Part shown: in pieces, positions 34,346 to 44,423 of the stretch
Numbering within the stretch: the stretch's first letter is position 1
Layout of the letters: the number at the start of each line of letters is the position of its first letter
From: Typha latifolia
Lineage: Eukaryota > Streptophyta > Magnoliopsida > Poales > Typhaceae
DNA: 64,000 nucleotides
Assembly: GCA_019914945.1 (NCBI GenBank)
Contig: CM034101.1
Coordinates: 10,179,188 to 10,243,187 of the forward strand
Direction: 5' to 3'
Made by a program: the position numbers and the translations under genes
The notes under the pieces: generated by a model
Database searches by the model: none
What the model was told of the DNA's origin: nothing
The model's input: the letters and a program-made list of their open reading frames with translations, nothing else

Positions 34346-35401
34346 TGTTAGGTTTTTAATTGTTGGCAATTGTGTTCAAAATATTCTAAGTGTATTTTTA
34401 CATGTATATGAGCTTTACTCAAGTCTAGAATATCTCTGGTGTGAAGAATTGCAAGATCATTGGAGAAAAGCCGTCGCATTCGAACGCGAAATCTGCATTC
34501 ACACAGACAGAGAGCCGCGTTCACAAACGCGTTCGAACGCGAGCACTGCGTTCACACAGACCGAGAGCCGCGTTCACAAACGTGTTCGAACGCGGGCACT
34601 GCGTTCACACAGACCGAGAGCCGCGTTCACAAACACGTTCGAACACGGGCACTGCGTTCACACAGACCGAGAGCCGCGTTCACAAGCGCGTTCGAACGCG
34701 GGGCACTGCGTTCACACAGACCGAGAGCAGCGTTCACAAACGCATTCGAACGTAACCTGAAGAATTCAAGCTGTTGCGTTCGAACGCACTTGGGCCCGTT
34801 CGAACGCACCTGAGATCAAGTCAGGCCGTTCGAACGCACACGGGCCGCGTTCGAACGCACCTATGAAGTTTGCAATTTATTGGATTTTCATGAGTACGAA
34901 TATAACTTGGATTTGGCTCTATCTTGGAGATGATATATAAGGATAGTGTTGCCCTAACTTGAGTACGAAGAAGATCATTCAAGGAGACTTTTTGGAGGCT
35001 ACATTGGTTCTTCAACTCACAAGGCTCTTCTCATCTACAAATCTTAATCTTTCATCTTAGGGGCTATCGAGACGAAAGATCAATCTCGAGGGTTACTGAG
35101 ATTGGACTTCAATCACGAGAAGCAGTGAATCGTGGGTTCTAGCAAGCAAGACTGAGAGGAACAAAGTCGTTTGGATCGACGGAGTGTTTTGTGAGTCAGT
35201 CTTATAACTGCTACTATTCTAGTGATTGGTTTTGATCCGAGTTTGGATCAGTGGTTTTTTTCCGTTTGGGTTTTTCCACGTTAAAATCTTGGCGTACATC
35301 TCTGCTTTCATTTTTAATATTTCGTCTAATGTTTACTTAAGCAAACGAAAAATATCTTTGCCTAGTGTTTAGATACATACGTGTGTCTAGGGGTTATTTC
35401 A
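34346..35401 (+). repeat. 5' LTR of Sirevirus-like element 2
   Basis: 1,056 bp, TGTTAGG to TTATTTCA. It contains five copies of a 53-bp unit (about 34,480-34,750) made of GCGTTCACACAGACCGAGAG, then GCGTTCACAA and CGCGTTCGAACGC. Four more palindromes run to 34,860. A TATATAA box follows at 34,934-34,940, so transcription likely starts near 34,965-34,975. Confidence 0.93.
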
Positions 35402-35403
35402 AT

Positions 35404-35415
35404 TGGTATCAGAGC
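35404..35415 (+). other. Primer binding site of element 2 (initiator tRNA-Met)
   Basis: TGGTATCAGAGC, two bases after the LTR end, is the exact complement of the 3' end of plant initiator methionine tRNA, the usual copia primer. Confidence 0.92.
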
Positions 35416-35450
35416 GAGTTCTCTCACTCTTTGAGAGAGATCAGATAGGC

Positions 35451-37207
35451 ATGGATTTTCATAGAGATGGACCCTCATCTATTAGACCTCTTATTCTAGA
35501 TGGATCAAATTATGGATATTGGAAAGCTAGGATGAGAGCTTATTTGAAGTCTATAGATGAGCATGTATGGATGGCCATTGTGAACGGTTGGAGTCCACCA
35601 ATGTACATGGTGAATGATAAGTTTGTTGAGAAACCGATTGAGTCATGGGATAAGACAGATTATGAAAAAGTTGGCTGGAATAGCAAAGCAATAAATGCAA
35701 TTTTTAGTTGTGTTTCCTTGGAAGAATTTAGAAGAATTTCTACTTGTGAAATAGCAAAAGAAGCGTGGACGATCTTAGAAACAACTCATGAAGGAACTAT
35801 GGCTGTAAAACTTTCGAAACTTCAGAGGTTGACTACTAGTTTTGAAACCCTACGTATGGAGGAGAATGAGACATTTAATGAGTTCTATGCAAAGCTGAGT
35901 GATATAGTCAACTCCAGTTTCAACCTAGAGAGAAAATTCCCGAAAACAGAATTGTCCGTAAGATTCTTAGGTCTCTTCCAGAAAGGTTTCAGGCGAAAGT
36001 TACAGCTATTGAGAAAAGTAAAGACATCGACTCTATAAAAGTTGAACAATTGGTACGAAATCTTCAAACATTTGAGTCCAGTCATTCAAAACCGAGGAAG
36101 TCCAAAGGGATGGCTCTATCCACTGTTGAACAAAATTTAGAGGAGTCTGATGATGAAGGTGATTTAGATGTTGAGATCTTGGCTATGTTTGTCAAAAAGT
36201 TTAATAAATTCTTTCGGAAGCCAAACAAGTTTATTGCTGAAAAATTTGAAAAAAATAAAGTTTTTGTGAAAAAGAAGAATACTGTGAGTTCGAATACAAG
36301 TGTTAGCAACAACAATGTCAAACAAAAAAATAAGAATTCTGAGAATAAAGTTCAATGTTTTGAATGTTCTGGTTTTGGACACATCGCACAAGAATGCCCT
36401 AATCGTCTTAAGAGAAAGGGTAAAGCTATGAAAGTTACTTGGGATGATTCAGATGAATCTAATGATGATTCTTAAAAAGACGAAGAAAACTTTGTAGCCT
36501 TTGCCTCTTCTCTGCTTAATACTGACTCTATTGTTGATTCTGATAGTACAGATGATTTTGATATGCTACCAGCTGAGGAAGATGAATCTGAAATTCAAAA
36601 GGCATATAATGACTTGTACCTGGAGTCATTTAAACTCAAGAAAAGCAATCTTAGACTACTTCAACGACTCAAGGTAATTTAACCAGAAAGAATTTAATTT
36701 GAGAAGAAGTACAAATTGGAGCTTGAACGTGTCAAAAACCTTTCTGAACAACTTGGCAATGCGAAAAATAAAATGAAGGCTGATGTAATTGAACTAGAGC
36801 GATTGCATAAAGAAGTTACATTTCTAAAAGGGAAGAACAAACTGGACGAGATACTAAAAGCTCAGATCTCTGGAAAAGACAGGTATAGTGTTGGATACAG
36901 TGGTAATTCAAATAATAATAAAACTGTTTTTGTTTCTGCAGGTATACAAAAGGAAGAATACCTGATGCCATCAACCGCATTTACAAAGAAATCCTAGATG
37001 AATGCTTCTAAACTGAAGTTGAATCTACAAACTAGTGAAACTTCGACGGTACCAAAGGTAAACTCTAGTCACACTCCTCGACAAAAGGTGAGTAGAAAAA
37101 GGTTTGTTCCGACATGCTATCATTGCGGCATTCTAGGGCATATTCGACCTCATTGCAAACTTTTGCAAAAACCTAGAAATGCTTTCATTTATGGGATGAA
37201 AACATAG
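35451..37207 (+). pseudogene. gag pseudogene of element 2
   Basis: The natural start is the ATG at 35,451 (M-D-F-H-R-D-G). The frame is open to about 35,930, where one G is missing relative to element 1, then resumes at about 36,041. Domains in order: N-terminal gag block with Y-W-K-A-R-M, UBN2-like core, basic region, first CCHC knuckle (C-F-E-C...H...C, near 36,355-36,395), acidic D-D-S-D-E-S, coiled-coil piece (36,716-36,997), second knuckle C-Y-H-C-G-I-L-G-H (near 37,116). Stops at 36,473, about 36,678, 36,995 and 37,205 break it. Confidence 0.88.
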
Positions 37208-38683
37208 GCCATATGGGTCAAGAAAAGTGATTTAAGATGTTATGTTTGTGCATACTGGCCTTGAAAGCTTTAAATTCGATTTGTGGTATTTAGACGGCGG
37301 CGGTACATTCAAGACATATGTCGGGTGACAAGTTGTTATTTTCTAATCTTGAAAAACATGAAGGGGAGTTGTGACATTCGGAGATGGTAATTCATCAAAG
37401 GTAATAGGTAAAGGAAAGGTAAGTATTCAGGAATTCCTAGTCTCAAAAATGTTTTGTATGTTAAGGGCTTGAAAGCAAATCTACTGAGTATCAGTCAATT
37501 TTGTGATGAAGATTATGAGGTAAAATTCTCCAAAAATGATTGTACTATTCTAGATCATGATAGTAATGTTGTATGTTATGGATCTAGAACATCTGATAAT
37601 TGCTATATTGTTGGAACTTCACATAAACTGAAATGTAACAGTGCCTCTTTCGACATTGCAGATCTCTGGCATCAACGTCTTGGACATGTGAATCACAAGG
37701 AATTATTTACTCTGTCCAAACATGAAGTGGTAAGAGGAATACCTAAGATGAAAGAAATGTCAAAAAGAGTGTGCGGTTCATGTCAAATTGGAAAACAAAT
37801 TCGAATCTCACACAAGAAGGTAAATTCAGCTACCACCAACCGTGTGCTTCAATTAGTTCACATGGACTTGATGGGTCCAACAAAAACTGAAAGTCTTGGA
37901 GGTAAACGCTATATATTCTTAATAGTCGATGATTACTCTAGATATACCTAGGTTGCTTTTCTACGGGAGAAGTCTGAAACCTTTGAAGTTTTTAAATCAC
38001 TATGCTTAAAATTGCAGAATGAAAAATCTAAAACCCTAGTTAGGATTCGTTCTGATCATGGTAGAGAATTTGAAAATGAAAATTTTTCTGTATTTTGTGA
38101 TTCTCTTGGTATTCAACATGAGTTTTCAGCTCCTATAACTCCACAACAGAATGGGATTGTTGAAAGAAAAAACTGAGTTGTGCAGGAAATGGCTAGGGTT
38201 ATGCTTCACGCTAAAAATTTTACTCAAAGGTTTTGGGCAGAGGCGGTCAATACAGCGGTACACGTGATAAATCGTGTTTATCTCAGACCAGGTACAAAAA
38301 TGACTGCTTATGAAATCTGGAAAGGTAAGAAATCTAGTGTTAAATATTTTCGAGTTTTTGGTAGTAAATGTTATATCTTGCGTGATCGAGAATATTTGAC
38401 TAAATTTGACACTAGAAGTAGCGAAGGCATCTTCTTGGGGTATTCAAATAATAGTAGAGCCTACAGACTATTTAATCTTGACACTTCTACTGTTATGGAA
38501 TCTGCTAATGTTATGATAGATGAATCCACGACTGACTTAACTGAATCTACTCCTGTTTCTGTTTCTGCAGATACAAATTACGAAGAAATAGGAAAGGAGC
38601 TTGATCTAGAAATTGAGAATCAGAACGAGGACAAAGTTGAAATGAACAAAAATGACTGCAACATACCGGAACCATCTCGCTAG
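37208..38683 (+). pseudogene. Protease-integrase pseudogene of element 2
   Basis: The protease active-site region near 37,285 reads L-D-G-G with an extra base after it, so the frame is lost. The frame 37,454-37,951 gives the zinc-binding pre-integrase region (H-Q-R-L-G-H, C-G-S-C) and the first catalytic Asp (V-D-D-Y-S-R-Y). A TGG-to-TAG stop at 37,949 follows. The second catalytic Asp lies in S-D-H-G-R-E-F-E-N (about 38,053) and the catalytic Glu in N-G-I-V-E-R-K-N (about 38,152), followed by a TGA at 38,174. The open frame 38,180-38,683 is the integrase C-terminal part and acidic linker. Confidence 0.9.
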
Positions 38684-38703
38684 AGTGAAATCAAATCATC
38701 CCT

Positions 38704-40319
38704 TTGTCACAAGTGATCGGAGACGTGAATGAACCAATTAAGACAAGACGACAAATCCAAAGTGAGGTATCATTTACTTGTTATACATCTTCTTTTGAAC
38801 CTAAAAATGTGAAGGAAGCATTGTTAGACGATTCTTGGGTTAATGCTATGCATGAGGAATTAGAGCAATTTTCTAGGAATGATGTTTGGTATTTAGTCCC
38901 TAGACCTAAGAATGTGAATGTCATTGGAACAAAATGGATTTACAAGAATAAAAGTGATGAACATGGCAATATAGTTCGGAATAAAGCCAGACTAGTAGCA
39001 CAAGGATACACTCAGGTTGAGGGTATAGATTTTGATGAGACTTTTGCTCCTGTTGCTAGATTAGAGTCTATTCGTATACTGCTTGCCATTGCTTGTAATT
39101 TAAAATTTAAATTGTTTCAAATGGATGTTAAAAGTGCCTTCTTGAATGGTATCCTGAATGAAGTTTATGTGGAACAACCTAAGGGTTTCGAAAATCAAAA
39201 ATTTCCTTCTCATGTTTTTAAATTGAAAAAGGCCCTCTACGAGCTAAAACAAGATCCAAGAGCTTGGTATGAGAAGTTGACCACTTTTTTAGTGGATGCA
39301 GGGTTCACTCGAGGGGGAGTGGACAAGACATTGTTCATTAGACGGTCGAACAGAAGTTTAGTTGTGGCACAAATATATGTGGATGACATTGTCTTCGGGG
39401 CAACGAGTCAATCGTTAGCTAAGGAGTTTGCTGATCTCATGCATAGTCATTTTGAGATGAGCATGATGGGTGAGTTGAAGTTCTTTTTGGGACTTCAAAT
39501 TACTCAATTGGAAAGAGGGATATTTATCGCTCAAACCAAATATGCTAAGGATCTAGTGACTAAATTTGGTTTAGAAAATGCAAAACATGCTAGAACTCCT
39601 ATGAGTGAGTACAACTACCAAACTAGGTAAGGATATTTCGGGACAAAGTGTTGATCGACACCGTATAGGAGCATGATTGGTAGTCTTTTGTACTTAACGC
39701 TAGTATACTTGACATTGCATTTAGTGTCGGTGTGTGTGCTAGGTTTCGTCTCGAACCTAAGGAGTCACATTTGTTTCTTTGTGAAACGTATCATAAAATA
39801 TGTCGGTGGCACGGTTGATTTAGGTATCGGTTTACGTATGACTCGGGTGCTATCATATCGGGATACACGGATTCGATTGGGCAGGTTCATGTGATGATAG
39901 AAAAAGTACTTGGTGGATGTTTTTATGTTGGAAACAATCTAGTTGCTTGGCACAAAGAAGAAACAAAACTCGATATCTTTATCTACTGCAGAGGCCGAGT
40001 ACATTGCGGCAGGAGTTGTTGTTCTCGGTTACTATGGATGAAACAGATGGTCAAGGATTATGGCATTGAACAAGATACTATGGTGCTTTATTGTGACAAC
40101 ATGAGTGCTATTAATATATCGAAAAATCCTGTTCGGCACTCGCGTACAAAACATATTGATATCCGACATCATTTTATATGCGAGTTAGTTGAAGACAAAA
40201 CAATAGCTCTTGAACATGTTGAGATGGAGAAACAGTTGGGTGATTTGTTTACTAAACCTTTGGATTTACAGAGATTTGAGTATCTTCGTACTTCTTTAGG
40301 GATTTGTGCTTTGGACTGA
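38704..40319 (+). pseudogene. Reverse transcriptase-RNase H pseudogene of element 2
   Basis: RT is open for 308 codons (38,704-39,630): W-V-N-A-M-H-E-E-L at the start, [31 protein letters not shown], and catalytic Y-V-D-D at 39,376-39,387. A 4-base insertion near 39,605 shifts the frame. Several single-base changes between 39,640 and 40,030 break the RT-RNase H joint. RNase H resumes at 39,891-40,319 with D-N-M-S-A-I and H-S-R-T-K-H-I-D-I-R-H-H-F. The TGA at 40,317 is the same as in element 1. Confidence 0.92.
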
Positions 40320-41316
40320 TTTTATTGGGATTTGAGTTCTTTTTAGTTTGCGAGTTTCTTATCGTTTCATTTTTTTTTTGGTTTTCTTTACTCTGACATT
40401 TTCTTTGGTTTTAGTTTTAGATTCGTCGAGAGTTTTTTGTTATATAAAAAAAAATTGATGCACTCCTAGATTCAATACTATACTCTTGACATAAAAATAT
40501 GATTTTCCTTTTGATTATGAGTTATTATAGTCAAGTTTGTCATCTTGTAGTATATTGTTTCAATTTTAATTTGGTCACTCCCTCGACTTCAATAATTATA
40601 AATGTTTAATGTACTCATAACGTATGTGTATTCTTGTGTGAGCATGATATCATGAATATTTTTTTAAATAGCTCTCTATTAACTTTGATTTGCACAGTTT
40701 GACCTCATGCTTAGTTATCAAATATATTTTTATAAAAGATCAATGAAAAAGGCTACAATGAGTTAGTGTGAAAGCCGTCTTGTTTCGAGTCCAGTTTGAC
40801 TCAGTACATTATTTGCAATTTAAAAAAAAAATGATATATGTGAATCTCTTCTTGCACATCGGTTGATTTGTACTACAAGAAAAGGGCTACCTACTCATGT
40901 GTGAAAGCCGTCATTGCACATATATGTTTCAGTAAAAAAAAAAAAATACAGGAAAAATTCCTGTTGTGTTATGGAGAATAAGTCGAAAAGTGCAACATTT
41001 TCATAGTAAGTCGGTTTGACTACTGTGTTGCATCATTGTTTATATAGAAAAGTTTGTTTAAAAAGATTGGTTCATGTTATTAATGCACATCTTGCATATG
41101 CATATCGTTATGATCAATCAAGATTAATGTAATTTTGAGTGATGCATTCGAATTGATTATAATATGCTTTTGATGATTTGATTGATCTTGTATGACTTAT
41201 TTTATTTGATTGTCATATTCTATGTCTTGAATATAGTTTGGAATTCTAGAAGTGCATCTCCAAAATGATTTTGAACTTGTTTTTAGCTTATATATATATA
41301 AAATAAAATAAAAAGG
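40320..41316 (+). other. Spacer between pol and third ORF, element 2
   Basis: AT-rich, colinear with 5,348-6,338 in element 1. I see no conserved reading frame. Confidence 0.7.
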
Positions 41317-41405
41317 GCGTTCGAACGAGGATTTTTGAGTTCGAACGCGGTGCGTTCGAACGCGCGAACTGGTGCGTTCGAACGCACTCGTGGGTTCATT
41401 AAATA
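41317..41405 (+). promoter_or_regulatory. TTCGAA cluster plus TATA-like box, candidate internal promoter of element 2
   Basis: Four palindrome motifs (41,317-41,327, 41,339-41,348, 41,352-41,363, 41,373-41,384), better kept than in element 1, then ATTAAATA at 41,398-41,405. About 40 bp on is CCAAACCCTAAAAACCC, a telo-box-like phrase common in leaders of plant genes, and a pyrimidine-rich leader. The LTR has the same order: module array, then TATATAA about 80 bp on. Promoter activity is inferred. Confidence 0.5.
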
Positions 41406-41596
41406 CTGCGTCCGAACCCAAGGGTTTCATCTTGCTTTTTCCAAACCCTAAAAACCCTTCCTTTTCCCCTTCTCAAATCTTCAAGATCTTGGTGTTTTTC
41501 ATCGAATTTTTCACTTCAAATCCTTTTTGGGGGTAGATCTCCTCCGGATCTAGTGTCTTTCCACAAAATTTTTGAGTTTCTCCCCACATTTGCAAG

Positions 41597-41861
41597 GTAT
41601 GATCATCCATTATTTTCCTATTTTTTTATTCCATAAACATGCTTGATCTTGAGTGATTTTGTGCGTTCTCAACTTTTGATCACGTTAATGTTCAACTCTT
41701 GATGGTTCTTGTGAGATTGAACGTGATATCTTAGCGTTTTTCAAGTGAAAGATGTTTTTCCTTTTGGGGCTTCATGGTTTCTATCAGTTTTTTTCGAATT
41801 CTTGCTATTTTTTGGTTGCTTTGGGCATGTATTGAATATTGCAACGTGTTTTCTTTTCAAG
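41597..41861 (+). other. Candidate leader intron before the third ORF, element 2
   Basis: A donor-like CAAG|GTATGATC at 41,596/41,597 and an acceptor-like TTTTCTTTTCAAG ending at 41,861 bracket a T-rich 265-bp segment, with the ORF start ATG two bases further on. Element 1 has the counterpart at about 6,626-6,888 (AG|GTTTGATC and TTTCTCAAG). Splicing is inferred from these sites only. Confidence 0.35.
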
Positions 41862-41862
41862 A

Positions 41863-42876
41863 ATGCCTAAAAAGGCGAAAGTGACCAAGAAACCAAGGCC
41901 GCCTTCATCGCCATCCTCGGCTCCCAAGTTTTCTTCAACAGCGGCTGCGGGTCGCTACAAACATAATTTTGGCACCCGTCCTGTTATCTGTGAAAGACTC
42001 GTGGTTATATCTGATTTTTCTGAATTGGGGATTGAACATATCTTTACTGAACGAGGATGGTTATCAGTGTGTCGGATGAGCGGGACTACTTATGTGGAAA
42101 TTGTTCGGGAATTCTTTAGTAATGCCACGATTTTCGATCACTGTATACGTTCTACTATTCGTGGTGTATCTATCTACGGATTACGATGTTATTCGTGCTG
42201 AACTTCGTCTTCCCGATGGTGAGTACCGGTATCCAACGTCCGCTTCTCTTCTTGATGTCAATGAATATGCCGCATCTTGTCCCGATCAAAGGGGAACGTT
42301 GGAAAGGTAACATGATGCCGCATGCAAAGCCGACATCCGTGGCTCGCATGCTTCACCTCTTTTGTACGTACAATGTTACACCCAAGACTCGACATTCCAG
42401 CATTAGTCTCGATCGTGCGTTCCTTCTTCATGCCATGTTATCGGGTGTCTCTATTGACTTAGCCGCCGTGATCTATGATTCGATTCTCTCTTTGCACGAG
42501 AAAGAAGCACCTCGTGAGGGATTACCATTTGGCATTTTTCTTACAAATCTCGTGCACTCAAAGTGGGGTGCGAGTCGATGCTTCGGAACCTTCTCTTACT
42601 TCGCAGAAACCATTGGATCAGATAACTCTTAAGCGGAGTCAAGCTCACGACCAGTTGTCTCCTCTCAAACCATCATCTTCCACCGCTGGTCAGTCATCGC
42701 ACCTCGACAGTTCTGATGATAGCTCTGCCGATGACTCATCTCCCACTGAGGGGGAGTTACCTCAGAACTCGGACCGTTTCGATCAGCTTTGTACTCATGT
42801 CCAGGATCTCCATTCGGCGGTAAATGAATTACGAGCCGAGCAAGCTCGTCGTGGACTGTTCTTGACTCCGTGTTGA
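41863..42876 (+). pseudogene. Third ORF of element 2, plant transposon-domain-like protein (two frameshifts)
   Basis: Starts M-P-K-K-A-K-V with a basic, proline/serine-rich head; then the globular domain with R-G-W, Y-V-E-I-V-R-E-F-F-S-N and R-G-V-S-I-Y (open to about 42,170). Two bases fewer than element 1 near 42,175 shift the frame; it resumes in 42,186-42,560 with S-V-A-R-M-L-H-L and D-R-A-F-L-L-H-A-M-L-S-G. A 1-base insertion near 42,551 moves it to the frame ending at 42,876, with a Ser/Asp-rich stretch and a helical end L-H-S-A-V-N-E-L-R-A-E-Q-A-R. The whole would be about 340 residues. It resembles the 'putative plant transposon protein' family; no signal peptide or membrane helix is seen, so it is unlike an envelope protein. 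Confidence 0.7.
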
Positions 42877-42928
42877 CGATTCTTCATCGTCAGTTTCCTC
42901 CGAGTTCCTAGTCTTTGGCATTTGTGCC

Positions 42929-42942
42929 AAAAAGGGGGAGAG
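42929..42942 (+). other. Upstream polypurine tract, element 2
   Basis: AAAAAGGGGGAGAG, with further GTAGGGGGAG and ATAGGGGGAG tracts at about 42,982-43,010; the tract next to the LTR is at about 43,382-43,392 (AAAGGGGGAGA). Confidence 0.65.
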
Positions 42943-43065
42943 TGTCTTAGATAGTGTCTTAGTGTTTAGGTGTCTAGGTGTGTAGGGGGAGTATGGGCAT
43001 AGGGGGAGTTTAGTGGAGTTTTCTTAATGTTGAAACCTTGCTTTGTCTTAGTGTCGTTGGCATTT

Positions 43066-43229
43066 GAACTTAACTTGAAGTAATTGTGATAACGTGTGTT
43101 TAATCTTTATCTGTTTAAATTTTTGCTCTTGTGATAACTTGTGTTTTGAACTTAACTTGAAGTAATTGTGATAACGTGTGTTTAATCTTTGTCTGTTTAA
43201 ATTTTTGCTCTTGTGATAACTTGTGTTTT
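43066..43229. repeat. 82-bp direct duplication in the 3' region of element 2
   Basis: Two adjacent copies, 43,066-43,147 and 43,148-43,229, both starting GAACTTAACTTGAAG and almost identical (one A/G difference seen). Element 1 has a single, more diverged counterpart. Confidence 0.85.
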
Positions 43230-43393
43230 GATTTTTTTTATTTCAAGTTATTTTCACTTGATCTTGGATTGGTATATGTTTCTTTGCAGGGATTGATATG
43301 CAAAATACTCTAGACTTGTTGGTTGCTCAGTTTGAAGTCTTTGTAATATCTTGTAACCTAGGTGTTTTGTCACAAATTGCCAAAGGGGGAGAT

Positions 43394-44418
43394 TGTTAGG
43401 TTTTTAATTGTGGGCAATTGTGTTCAAAATATTCTAAGTGTATTTTTACATGTATATGAGCTTTACTCAAGTCTAGAATATCTCTGGTGTAAAGAATTGC
43501 AAGATCATTGGAGAAAAGCCGTCGCGTTCACACCGCGTTCACAAACGCATTCGAACGCGAAATCTGCGTTCACACAGACAGAGAGCCGCGTTCACAAACG
43601 CGTTCGAACGCGAGCACTGCGTTCACACAGACCGAGAGCCGCGTTCACAAACGTGTTCGAACGCGGGCACTGCGTTCACACAGACCGAGAGCCGCGTTCA
43701 CAAACGCGTTCGAACGCGGGCACTGCGTTCACACAGACCGAGAGCAGCGTTCACAAACGCGTTCGAACGCAACCTGAAGAATTCAAGCTGTTGCGTTCGA
43801 ACGCACTTGGGCCCGTTCGAACGCACCTGAGATCAAGTCAGGCCGTTCGAACGCACACGGGCCGCGTTCGAATGCACCTATGAAGTTTGCAATTTATTGG
43901 ATTTTCGTGAGTACGAATATAACTTGGATTTGGCTCTATCTTGGAGATGATATATAAGGATAGTGTTGCCCTAACTTGAGTGCGAAGAAGATCATTCAAG
44001 GAGACTTTTTGGAGGCTACATTGGTTCTTCAACTCACAAGGCTCTTCTCATCTACAAATCTTAATCTTTCGTCTTAGGGGCTATCGAGACGAAAGATCAA
44101 TCTCGAGGGTTACTGAGATTGGACTTCAATCACGAGAAGCAGTGAATCGTGGGTTCTAGCAAGCAAGACTGAGAGGAACAAAGTCGTTTGGATCGACGGG
44201 GTGTTTTGTGAGTCAGTCTTGTAACTGCTACTATTCTAGTGATTGGTTTTGATCCGAGTTTGGATCAGTGGTTTTTTCCCATTTGGGTTTTTCCACGTTA
44301 AAATCTTGGCATACATCTCTGCTTTCGTTTTTAATATTTCGTCTAATGTTTACTTAAGCAAACGAAAAATATCTTTACCTAGTGTTTAGATACATACGTG
44401 TGTCTAGGGGTTATTTCA
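43394..44418 (+). repeat. 3' LTR of Sirevirus-like element 2
   Basis: 1,025 bp, TGTTAGG to TTATTTCA, with TATATAA at 43,951-43,957. It has four 53-bp units where the 5' LTR has five, and keeps a 23-bp start of the array (GCGTTCACACCGCGTTC...) that the 5' LTR lacks. This explains most of the 31-bp length difference. Confidence 0.93.
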
Positions 44419-44423
44419 AAACT

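Larger units (their letters stand above)
34346..44418 (+). mobile_element. Sirevirus-like Ty1/copia element 2 (10.1 kb)
   Basis: Flanked by the exact duplication AAACT (34,341-34,345 and 44,419-44,423). Order: 5' LTR, primer site, gag with two zinc knuckles, protease, integrase, RT, RNase H, spacer with TTCGAA cluster, third ORF, polypurine tracts, 3' LTR. Its LTRs differ by roughly 15-20 substitutions in about 970 aligned bases by eye, mostly transitions, so it is younger than element 1. Gag and pol are broken by several frameshifts and stops, yet all domains are present, including integrase and an intact YVDD box. Confidence 0.93.

Noticed and set aside
34480..34750. CRISPR-like array
   Set aside because: The units are contiguous 53-bp repeats with no unique spacers, in a plant LTR.
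34441..34813. Long overlapping open frames in the LTR arrays (also 844-1,113, 8,737-9,057, 43,362-43,883) with repeated Arg/His/Thr-rich protein
   Set aside because: They are translations of the 53-bp repeat, open in several frames and both strands because the unit lacks stops; they lie in U3 upstream of the TATA box.
34470..34860. Heat-shock element or Pol III B-box reading of GTTCGAAC
   Set aside because: Heat-shock elements need two bases between TTC and GAA, and here there are none; the B-box GWTCRANNC fails at its last base and no A-box lies at the right distance.
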